Assembly (NCBI GenBank): GCA_963727285.1
Contig: CAVSFF010000012.1
Location: 124,001-188,000 of the forward strand
DNA: 64,000 nucleotides
DNA from: CAITWD01 sp963727285
GTDB lineage: Bacteria > Actinomycetota > Thermoleophilia > Miltoncostaeales > Miltoncostaeaceae
Direction: 5' to 3'
Below are positions 25,695 through 32,739 of the stretch, in pieces (the stretch's first letter is position 1; the number at the start of each line of letters is the position of its first letter). Both the position numbers and the translations under genes were made by a program. Under the pieces are notes generated by a model that saw only the letters and a program-made list of their open reading frames with translations, searched no databases and was not told the DNA's origin.

Positions 25695-25719
25695 ATATCT
25701 ATCGTAATGCGATGTATAT
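25695..25719. promoter_or_regulatory. AT-rich imperfect inverted repeat at the ClC start
   Basis: ATATCTATCG-TAATG-CGATGTATAT pairs at 8 of 10 positions and spans the ATG at 25707. Its ATAT/ATCG content resembles the dyad upstream of the PadR gene 1.6 kb away. It contains a TATCGT -10-like hexamer. Confidence 0.4.
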
Positions 25720-27617
25720 TTGCACGGACTCGGGACCTGGTCAAACGACCTCCGGCTTCCCGCGACCTCCGCGTCGCACTCGGCGATTTCACCGCCGGGC
25801 GCGAGACCCTGATGCTCGCGGCGCTCGCCGTGCCGATCGGCGTGCTCGGGGCCCTGTGCGCATTGGCCTTGGTCGTCTTGATCGGCGCGGTGACGAGCGC
25901 CGTGTACTTCGGTCGTCTCGGGACCACGATTCCTGCGCTCGCTGGCCACCGTCTCGGACTCTGGGCCATCGCGCTCCCGGTGCTCGGTGGGCTCGCGGTC
26001 GGCGTGATGGCGAGATTCGGGTCCGAGCAGATCCGCGGTCACGGAATCCCCGAGGCCATCGAGACCATCCTGACCCGCGAGAGCCGCGTGTCGCCGCGGG
26101 TCGCGTGGCTGAAGCCCGTCTCGAGCGCGGTGAGTATCGGAACCGGCGGCCCGTTCGGGGCCGAGGGGCCGATCATCCTCACCGGTGGCGCGATCGGGTC
26201 GTTGGTCGCCCAGGCCTTCACGCTGACCGCGTCCGAGCGCAAGGTCCTGTTGGTCTGCGGCGCCGCCGCGGGGATGAGCGGGATCTTCGGAACGCCGCTC
26301 GCGGCGATCCTGCTCGCGGTCGAACTGCTGCTGTTCGAGTGGAAGCCCCGCTCGCTGATCCCCGTCGCCGCCGCGAGCGTGACGGCGATGGCGGTGCGGA
26401 CGGAGTTCGCCCACCTTGGCCTGATGCCGGGAACCCCGCTCTTCCCGGTCCAGGGGCACGGGCCGCTCCCGCCGGCGGGGCTTGTGTGCGCGGCGGCCGT
26501 CGGCGTCGCCGGCGGGCTGCTCGCGTGGATCATCACGGCTGCCGTCTACGGCGCCGAGGACCTGTTCCGGCGCCTCCCGATCCACTGGATATGGTGGCCG
26601 GCGCTGGCCGGCCTCGTCGTGGGCGTCGGCGGCGTCGTCGACCGGCGGGCACTCGGCGTCGGGTACGACACCATCGGCCTCGAACTCACGGGACGCCTGG
26701 CGCTGTCGGCGCTGGTGGGGCTCCTTGTGATCAAGCTCGCGATCTGGGCGCTTGCGCTCGGTTCGGGCAACAGCGGCGGGGTGGTGGCGCCCGTGCTGAT
26801 GATGGGCGCCGCGACGGGCGGAATCCTGGCGCCGCTCATGGACGGCGGCTCGCGCGGGCTCTGGTGCCTGATCGGGATGACCGCTGCCTTTTCCGGAGTG
26901 CTCCGCACCCCCCTGACCGCGGTCATCTTCGCGTTGGAGCTGACCGCGGTCGCCAACGCCCTGGTTCCGTTGACGGTGGCGGCAGTCGTCGCCTATCTGG
27001 TCAGCGTGCTCGTGCTCAAGCGCTCGATCCTGACCGAGAAGGTCGCGCGGGCCGGAGTCCACGTCGTCCACGAGTACGCGGTCGACGCACTCGCGGCCGT
27101 ACGGGTCGGCGATGTCATGTCACCGCCTCCGGCGGCACTCGCCGCGGACGACCCCCCGCCGGGATCCGACACGGGGACGGACACGGGCGCTGGCGATCGC
27201 TCGCGACCGCTGCTCCCGGTCACCGACAGCGAGGGATTCCTCCTCGGCGTCGTCACGGGCGCCGATCTCGCGGGCAGCCCAGACGCGCGGCGCGGCCGCG
27301 TCGCCGATCGGGCACGCCCCGCGATCGTCGCGCACCCCGATGAGACCCTGCGCGTCGCCGACGATCGGATGACCGCACACGGGGTCTCTGAGCTGCTGGT
27401 GGTCGACTCCCGGCTGCCTGCCCGGCTGGTGGGCATCATCGACCGTCGGACGATGTTGGACGTCTGCTCCCGCGCTGCCGATCACGAGACGGTCCGGACG
27501 CGGACAAAGTGGCGGCGACCGCGGTCGCCGGGTGCCCCCCTCGGCGGTCCCGCGCCCCTCCCGCCCGAGCCGCCGCGATCGGCGGCGGGGTCGGCCGCCG
27601 ATCCGTCGGAGGCGTGA
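25707..27617 (+). CDS. ClC-type chloride channel/antiporter with CBS domains
   Basis: A 636-residue inner-membrane protein. The ClC core (residues about 35-445) shows the first selectivity segment as HGIPEAIETI, the gating segment as GPFGAEGPII with the gating Glu retained, and GSGNSGGVVAPVLMMGAATG. The cytoplasmic C-terminus has two CBS units: one from VRVGDVMSPPP, the other from VADRARPAIVAHPDETL through VSELLVVDSR. CBS pairs bind adenine nucleotides and could sense energy status. The tail is Arg/Pro-rich. The ATG at 25707 has no ribosome-binding site and lies within an inverted repeat, so the start is uncertain, but residues DFTAGRE belong to the family and set a downstream limit. Chloride versus fluoride or proton coupling cannot be read. 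Confidence 0.87.
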   Translation: MRCIFARTRDLVKRPPASRDLRVALGDFTAGRETLMLAALAVPIGVLGALCALALVVLIGAVTSAVYFGRLGTTIPALAGHRLGLWAIALPVLGGLAVGVMARFGSEQIRGHGIPEAIETILTRESRVSPRVAWLKPVSSAVSIGTGGPFGAEGPIILTGGAIGSLVAQAFTLTASERKVLLVCGAAAGMSGIFGTPLAAILLAVELLLFEWKPRSLIPVAAASVTAMAVRTEFAHLGLMPGTPLFPVQGHGPLPPAGLVCAAAVGVAGGLLAWIITAAVYGAEDLFRRLPIHWIWWPALAGLVVGVGGVVDRRALGVGYDTIGLELTGRLALSALVGLLVIKLAIWALALGSGNSGGVVAPVLMMGAATGGILAPLMDGGSRGLWCLIGMTAAFSGVLRTPLTAVIFALELTAVANALVPLTVAAVVAYLVSVLVLKRSILTEKVARAGVHVVHEYAVDALAAVRVGDVMSPPPAALAADDPPPGSDTGTDTGAGDRSRPLLPVTDSEGFLLGVVTGADLAGSPDARRGRVADRARPAIVAHPDETLRVADDRMTAHGVSELLVVDSRLPARLVGIIDRRTMLDVCSRAADHETVRTRTKWRRPRSPGAPLGGPAPLPPEPPRSAAGSAADPSEA

Positions 27618-27728
27618 GCTGCGCACCGGCGGCCGGCGTGCGATGACCGGCGTTCCGGGCGCATCAGCTCCCTGGTGCGCGACTGCGCCGCGGGTGCTTT
27701 GATGTTCACACGCGACAAGGAGGCGACC

Positions 27729-28130
27729 ATGACCGGCAGCGGACCGAACGGGTACGAGCCGCTCGATTACGCCGGTGCGCTCCGCAAGCTGAACGACTTG
27801 GTGGGCCGGGACGTGCTCGTCGAACTGCGGGTCGGCGATCTCCACGGGCCCTGTCGCCTCGCCGCACGGGGTGTGGTCGTCGGCCCTCCCTCCGGTCAGC
27901 TCCGACTCACCGCCCGACGCTCCCCCGATGACGATCTCGAGGCGTTCCTGCTCGATTCCGGGGCGTTTCTGACCGTCAAGGAGCAGGACTTCGTCGACGG
28001 GCAGTGGCATGCCGGAACCGACGAGGACCAACGCCCGACGCAGCCGCATCTGAACATCGCGTTCACCGATTCGGTCTTGCATATCGCGGTCGTGTGGCGT
28101 CATGACCCCGGGGCCGACGACGACGGCTAG
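27729..28130 (+). CDS. uncharacterised 133-residue protein
   Basis: The ATG is set by AAGGAGG seven bases upstream. The product is acidic and soluble. It has an N-terminal helix (YAGALRKLNDLVGRDVLVEL), then short strands with VGDLHGPCRLAARGVV and an end reading HLNIAFTDSVLHIAVVWRHD. The strand-rich middle suggests a small beta-barrel. No family is recognised. It lies 112 bp after the ClC gene on the same strand, and 100 bp before the K+-channel-like gene, so the three may share a transcript. Confidence 0.6.
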   Translation: MTGSGPNGYEPLDYAGALRKLNDLVGRDVLVELRVGDLHGPCRLAARGVVVGPPSGQLRLTARRSPDDDLEAFLLDSGAFLTVKEQDFVDGQWHAGTDEDQRPTQPHLNIAFTDSVLHIAVVWRHDPGADDDG

Positions 28131-28230
28131 CCGGCCGGCGATGCCCGCACGCGCACGGTGCCACCGATGAGTCCCGCCGCCCCCGCACGGCGGGGCCCGT
28201 CGTCTCCGGCGGCGTGCACTGGATGACGTC

Positions 28231-29325
28231 GTGACGACCCTGGTACGCGTGGTCGTCGGGCTGCTGGGCGGCCTGCTGGTCATCCTGATGATCCTCGAGA
28301 TCTTCCTGGCGTTCCTCGTGCCGCAGCGTGTCCGGCGGGGGCCGCGACTCGTCCGGTCGGTGCGCGATCTCGGCTGGCGTCCCCTGCGGCGGTTCGCGCG
28401 CCGGCTGCCCGACCGCACCGCCGACACCGTGCTCGGCCTCTACGGACCGCTGAGCCTCGTGCTGAATCTGGCCCTGTGGATGCTCGGCCTGGTGATCGGG
28501 TACGCCGCCCTGCAGTGGGCGGGCGGGTCCCAGCTGTCGACCGGCGGCCCCGTCAGCTTCGGCCACGACCTGTATTTCAGCGCGGCCACACTCGTCTCCA
28601 GCGGCACCGCCGGCCTCGCCGCCCAGACCGGATATGCCCGGGCGGTCCAGGTAATCGACGCCGGCAGCGGCCTACTGACGCTGGCGATCGTCATCGGCTA
28701 CCTGCCCGCGCTGTTCCAGGCCTACTCCAAGCGGGAGGCCACCGTCTCCCAGCTCGATGCACGCGCCGGGAGCCCTCCCACCGCCGGCCGGCTGGTGATC
28801 CGCGCCGCCCGTCATGGCGGCTGGCCGTCGGTCAACGCCTACCTGGGCAGCTGGGAGCCGTGGACCGCCGAGTTGATGGAAAGCCACCTCTCCTATCCGG
28901 TACTGGCGTCATTCCGCTCCCAACACGTCAACCAGAGCTGGCTCGCAGCCATGTGTGCGGTGCTCGACTCCTCCGCCCTGACGGTCGCGGCAGCACCGAC
29001 CGGGACTGTCGACCGGACGCGCTACACCTTCGCGATCGCACGTCACGCCGTCGCCGACCTCAGCTACACGTTCCGCACCGCGCCGACGGCGCCGGATGTG
29101 GACCGGCTGCCACCCGCACAGCTTGCGCAACTGCTCGACGACCTGCGCGATGTCGGCGTCGAGATTGCCGCGGATCCCGACACCGTCAGGGAGCGGCTCG
29201 ACCGGCTCCGCGGGCTGTACGAGCCGTACCTTCATGTTCTTGCGGTGCACCTCGCGCTCACGCTGCCGCCGTGGACCGCGCCCGAGTCGCCGACCGACAA
29301 CTGGCGCACGACGGAATGGCACTGA
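28231..29325 (+). CDS. two-TM potassium channel-like protein with altered pore motif
   Basis: A 364-residue membrane protein with a GTG start. There is an N-terminal helix (residues about 5-30), a basic loop, a second helix (LSLVLNLALWMLGLVIGYAA) and a re-entrant-like segment DLYFSAATLVSSGTAGLAAQ, followed by a pore-lining-type helix (DAGSGLLTLAIVIGYLPALF). This copies the pore-loop layout of two-TM K+ channels, where the filter is TxGYGD; here it is SSGTAGL, so potassium selectivity is doubtful. A cytoplasmic domain of about 200 helical residues follows, with SWEPWTAELMESHLSYPVLA. It may be a channel relative with a changed filter or a non-conducting sensor. It has no nucleotide-binding RCK motif that I can see. 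Confidence 0.65.
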   Translation: MTTLVRVVVGLLGGLLVILMILEIFLAFLVPQRVRRGPRLVRSVRDLGWRPLRRFARRLPDRTADTVLGLYGPLSLVLNLALWMLGLVIGYAALQWAGGSQLSTGGPVSFGHDLYFSAATLVSSGTAGLAAQTGYARAVQVIDAGSGLLTLAIVIGYLPALFQAYSKREATVSQLDARAGSPPTAGRLVIRAARHGGWPSVNAYLGSWEPWTAELMESHLSYPVLASFRSQHVNQSWLAAMCAVLDSSALTVAAAPTGTVDRTRYTFAIARHAVADLSYTFRTAPTAPDVDRLPPAQLAQLLDDLRDVGVEIAADPDTVRERLDRLRGLYEPYLHVLAVHLALTLPPWTAPESPTDNWRTTEWH

Positions 29326-29413
29326 GCCTCGGGGTCCCGGGATGCCGGACGGCGGGACCACGGCCCTGGTCGCCGGAGCGTCCCGTGATCCGCCTGTGCG
29401 GCGCGAACGGCTG

Positions 29414-30109
29414 TCAGAGGCCGACGATCAGGTCACACACGGCGGTGGGGCGGGAGAGAAACGGGTGGTGGCCGGTGTCGAGTTCAATGACGCGGTCGGC
29501 GCGGTCGGCAAACTGGCGCTGCAGGTCGGCCGGGGTGCCCCGGTCGCGCGCGCAGACGACATACGTTGTGGGCAGGCGTCGCCAGGCCGCCGCCTGCACC
29601 GGCTGCCCGAGCACGGCCAGGCTCTGCCGGGCCGTCTTGCCGACGGCCTGTCGCTGAATCTCCGGCGCACAATCCTGCAGAAACGTCTCGGCCAGGGCCG
29701 CCTGCCGGACGGTGAAGGTGCCGCCATCGGGATCGATCTCGAGAAACGGGGCGGGCCCGTCACCACCGAACGAGGACAGGCTCTCTCCGACCTCGGGCAG
29801 GTAGCTGGAGATCAGCAGCAGATGACGGACGGCGTCGATGCCGGCCGCGGCCTCCGCGACGACGATGCCGCCGTAGCTGTGGGCGACCACCACCGTCGGC
29901 TCATCGGTCGCCTCGAGGACGTGCCGGACGGCGGCGACATCGTCGACCAGCCCGGGACCGCCCGCATCCGTCGGTGCGCCCGTCTCGCCGCAGCTGGGGA
30001 GGGCGGGCGCCGCGCTGGTAATGCCCCGCGCGATCAGCGCCGCGGCGGCCCGGTGCCACCACCAGGTGCCGTCCTTGACGCACGCCCCGTGCACGAACAC
30101 GACCCGCAT
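29414..30109 (-). CDS. alpha/beta hydrolase (salicylate esterase/EstC-like)
   Basis: A 231-residue hydrolase. It begins MRVVFVHGACVKDGTWWWHR, where HGAC is the oxyanion segment; the nucleophile elbow is AHSYGG (Ser near 79); the acid is the Asp in ARDRGTP; the base is the His in TGHHPFLS. Small size and HG-x-W spacing match the methylketone synthase/salicylate-binding-protein/EstC branch. The start has GGAGACCGGA upstream. The promoter side faces the hairpin of the F420 oxidoreductase gene, so it is transcribed separately or after it. Substrate not known. Confidence 0.83.
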   Translation of the reverse strand: MRVVFVHGACVKDGTWWWHRAAAALIARGITSAAPALPSCGETGAPTDAGGPGLVDDVAAVRHVLEATDEPTVVVAHSYGGIVVAEAAAGIDAVRHLLLISSYLPEVGESLSSFGGDGPAPFLEIDPDGGTFTVRQAALAETFLQDCAPEIQRQAVGKTARQSLAVLGQPVQAAAWRRLPTTYVVCARDRGTPADLQRQFADRADRVIELDTGHHPFLSRPTAVCDLIVGL

Positions 30110-30131
30110 TCCGGTCTCCCCGACTATCCGT

Positions 30132-30171
30132 CGACCCGGCCCGGTCCCCGCCGTTGCGGGCGGCCGGGTCG
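30132..30171 (-). terminator. long two-tier hairpin after the PPOX gene
   Basis: CGACCCGGCC pairs perfectly with GGCCGGGTCG, and inside it CCCGC-CGTT-GCGGG pairs again. It starts 12 bp past the stop at 30183 and before the hydrolase start at 30109. Confidence 0.6.
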
Positions 30172-30182
30172 CCCTGCTGCGA

Positions 30183-30602
30183 CTACGCTGCCCAGGGTCC
30201 GACGCCGCCGACGGCCGTCACGCCGATCCGGACGATGTAGCCCGGCGCATCCGTGGGCGTGGGCGGGAACCGGACACCGGGTCCGAGATACGTGTGGGCG
30301 AGCCGCTGCAGCAGCGCCGCGCCACCGCCTTCGGTGATCCGCGCGACGCCGCGGATCACGAGGTATTCCTCGAGCCCCATCGCATTGCGGGTGCCGGACG
30401 CCATCGAGAGCGATACCCGCGGATCGCGGCGCAGATTGCGCAGCTTCTGGCGATCGGACATCGACGCGAAGACGATCTCGTCACCGTCGAGGCCCACCCA
30501 GACGCCCGAGACCTGGGGGCCTCCGTCGCGATTGATCGTCACCAGGTGGGCCAGGTGGCCCGACTCGATCACCGATCGCGCCGAGTCCGGAAGCACGGTC
30601 AT
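30183..30602 (-). CDS. PPOX-class, probably F420-dependent oxidoreductase
   Basis: A 139-residue split-barrel flavin/deazaflavin-binding protein. Landmarks are the opening LPDSARSVIESGHLAHLVTI, SGVWVGLDGDEIVFASMSDR, KLRNLRRDPRVSLSM, and YLVIRGVARITEGG. This is the pyridoxamine-5-phosphate-oxidase-like fold in the TIGR03618 type of F420-dependent enzymes. Such enzymes reduce or bind F420 and act on quinones, dyes or biliverdin-like compounds; the exact substrate is not evident. The ATG at 30600-30602 has AGGAGC upstream. It is divergent from the aldo/keto reductase, with a 150-bp control region between. Confidence 0.83.
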   Translation of the reverse strand: MTVLPDSARSVIESGHLAHLVTINRDGGPQVSGVWVGLDGDEIVFASMSDRQKLRNLRRDPRVSLSMASGTRNAMGLEEYLVIRGVARITEGGGAALLQRLAHTYLGPGVRFPPTPTDAPGYIVRIGVTAVGGVGPWAA

Positions 30603-30752
30603 GCGGGGACGCTCCTGTTCGTGCCGACGCTGCGAGTGTAGCCCTCCCCGGCCGGCCGGCGCCAGCGGCGGGTGACCCGTCCGCGACGCCCGCCGCCGGG
30701 GCGCGACCCGGGTTCCGACGACTCCGCGGGGCCGCCTGCGAGGATGACCCCG

Positions 30753-31574
30753 ATGCCGTTCGCCGACGCACCGCGCACGCCACATCCGGTCCGCGACCTG
30801 GGCGACGGGGTCATGATGCCGCTCTTGGGTTTCGGCACGTGGCAGATCCCGCGGGGCCGCGAGGCCGAGCAGGCGGTGACGTGGGCGCTCGAGGCGGGCT
30901 ACCGTCACATCGACACGGCGGCGGTCTATCGCAACGAGCGTAGCGTCGGCGATGCGCTCCGCCGCAGCGGGCTTGCCCGCGAGGACGTGTTCGTCACCAC
31001 CAAGTGGCTGCCGCTGCGGCCGAACCCGGGCCGCGAGCTCGCGCACAGCCTCGCGCGCATGGGGCTCGACTACGTCGACCTCTACCTCGTCCACTGGCCG
31101 ACGCCCTGGACGACCCGACGCAGCTGGCAGGCGCTCGAAGCACTCCAGGCCCGGGGTGACGCGCGCGCGATCGGCGTCAGCAATTTTGGCGTCGACCGCC
31201 TCACGCGGCTCGTGGCCGGCGCCGAACGCCTCCCGGCGCTCAACCAGGTCCAGTTCAGCCCCGTGCACTACCGCCGACGGCTGCTCGACTACTGCACCCG
31301 GCGCGGCATCGCCGTCGAGGCCTACAGCCCGCTCGACCGCGGCCGCGCCCTTGACGATCCGACGATCGTGGCCATTGCCAAACGGCAGGGGCGCCAGCCG
31401 GCACAGGTCATGCTCCGATGGGCGATCCAACGCGGACTGAGCGTGATTCCGAAATCGACGCATCGCGAGCGCATCCGGGCCAATGCCGCGGTGTTCGACT
31501 TCACGTTGGGCGACGCGGACATGGCGGCGCTCGATGCGCTCGACACAACCGGCGGGACCGACAAGGCACGCTAG
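30753..31574 (+). CDS. aldo/keto reductase
   Basis: A 273-residue NADPH-dependent reductase. The catalytic tetrad is present: Asp and Tyr in HIDTAAVYRNE, Lys in FVTTKWLP, His in LYLVHWP. The family motif GVSNFGVDRL, the strand NQVQFSPVHYRR, and the coenzyme-binding IPKSTHRERI also appear. It belongs to the 2,5-diketo-gluconate-reductase-like bacterial AKRs acting on small carbonyls. I chose the ATG at 30753 because GAGGA lies eight bases upstream; the ATG at 30744 is embedded in that site. A hairpin follows directly after the stop. Confidence 0.9.
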   Translation: MPFADAPRTPHPVRDLGDGVMMPLLGFGTWQIPRGREAEQAVTWALEAGYRHIDTAAVYRNERSVGDALRRSGLAREDVFVTTKWLPLRPNPGRELAHSLARMGLDYVDLYLVHWPTPWTTRRSWQALEALQARGDARAIGVSNFGVDRLTRLVAGAERLPALNQVQFSPVHYRRRLLDYCTRRGIAVEAYSPLDRGRALDDPTIVAIAKRQGRQPAQVMLRWAIQRGLSVIPKSTHRERIRANAAVFDFTLGDADMAALDALDTTGGTDKAR

Positions 31575-31613
31575 CTGCCCGCGACGCGGCGGACCGTCCG
31601 ACCGCGCGGCAGC
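31574..31613 (+). terminator. bulged hairpin after the aldo/keto reductase
   Basis: GCTGCC-CGCG pairs with CGCG-C-GGCAGC across a 20-base loop, beginning at the stop codon of the reductase. The long loop makes it moderate. Confidence 0.4.
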
Positions 31614-31634
31614 CGGACCCGCGACGACGGGGAC

Positions 31635-31640
31635 TATGCT
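31635..31640 (+). promoter_or_regulatory. TATGCT -10 element
   Basis: TATGCT matches TANNNT and lies 24 bp before the start codon at 31665. An AAGGAGGGG ribosome-binding site (31653-31661) is placed between them. Confidence 0.5.
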
Positions 31641-31664
31641 CGTGGTACCCGCCAAGGAGGGGAC

Positions 31665-31993
31665 ATGAGCACCCGATACGACCGACCGGATGATGACCGT
31701 TTTGCGTTGCCGACGACGACCTGACGGCAGAACTCCGCGCGAGCGTCGGGGACGCCTACGCCGAGGCCCACACCGACCCCGCGATGGCGCCGGTCTACGA
31801 AGCCGGCGGTGGGGTCGCCGAAGGGTTCGAGGAGAGCGAGGCCCTCCTCATCGAGCATGCGACCGAGGGCGGTCTCGACGCGACGGCGCGCATCCTGCAG
31901 GATGCGGAACGGGCCGAGGTCGAAGCCGAGCCCGACCGCGGCGTCTATGGCGAAGCCGATCACGAGCGGTCCAGCGAGATGGAGAGCGACTAG
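31665..31993 (+). pseudogene. uncharacterised acidic 109-residue protein, one-base deletion
   Basis: A strong AAGGAGGGG precedes an ATG that reads MSTRYDRPDDDRFA and then ends at a TGA. One base lost near 31706 (GCG-GTT reduced to GCGTT) would bring the frame into VADDDLTAELRASVGDAYAE and on to SEALLIEHATEGGLDATARI, ending in SSEMESD. The corrected protein is highly acidic, without transmembrane or metal motifs. I recognise no family. The downstream portion alone starts at an internal ATG (31784) and would lack a ribosome-binding site. Confidence is fair that this is one gene. Confidence 0.5.
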
Positions 31994-32015
31994 GCGGTCT
32001 GCGGTCCCGACGCGC

Positions 32016-32721
32016 TCAGAGGGCCGTCCCGATCAGCGCGCCGATGCCCATCGTCACGGCCATCGCCGCCGCCCCCCAGAACATCACGCGCGCCACGGCG
32101 GGCAGTTGCGGCGCGCCGCCGAGGCGGGCGCCCACCGCGCCCAGGGCCGCCAAGGCGACCAGCGTGACCACGATCGCCACGACAACCCGCACCGACGCCG
32201 GGGCGAGCGCGATCGCCACCAAGGGCAGCACGGCGCCCGAGGCGAACGAGATCGCCGAGGCCATCGCCGCCTGGCGCGGCCGGGCCAGATTGTCGAGGTC
32301 GAACCCGAGCTCGTCACGGGCGTGGACGGCGAGGCGATCCCCTGAGGACAGCTCCTGGGCGACCTCCCAGGCGAGCGCATCGGAAAGCCCGCGCTCGCGG
32401 TAGATGCCGGCGAGTTCTTCGAGCTCCTCATCCGGGGACTCCTCGAGCTCCCGCCGCTCGAGGGCGAGGTCGGCCCGCTCGACGTCGCGTTGGGAACTCA
32501 CCGACACGTACTCGCCTGCGGCCATGGACATCGCTCCGGCGACGAGGCCCGCGATCCCGGCGGTGACGATGGCCGAGCGGCCGGATCCGGCGGCGGCGAC
32601 GCCGAGCACGAGGCTCGCGGTCGACAGGATCCCGTCGTCGGCACCGAGCACCGACGCACGCAGCCATGCCGAACGGTGCGAGAGGTGCCGCTCCTTGCCC
32701 GTCGGCCTGGTGCGCGGACAT
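32016..32721 (-). pseudogene. VIT1/CCC1 family (vacuolar iron transporter-like) protein, one-base insertion
   Basis: The reconstructed 234-residue membrane protein starts MSAHQADGKERHLSHRSAWL, followed by RASVLGADDGILSTASLVLG, the canonical first-helix motif of the VIT/CCC1 family. Two helices, then a charged cytoplasmic domain (ERADLALERRELEESPDEEL) rich in Glu for metal binding, then three helices to the end. Family members move Fe2+ or Mn2+ out of the cytoplasm. One extra base in the run at 32698-32700 separates the first eight residues from the rest; the body (from VLGADDG) is uninterrupted. The stop lies 22 bp from the end of the small acidic gene. Confidence 0.8.
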
Positions 32722-32739
32722 CACGCGCCCGTCGGCACG

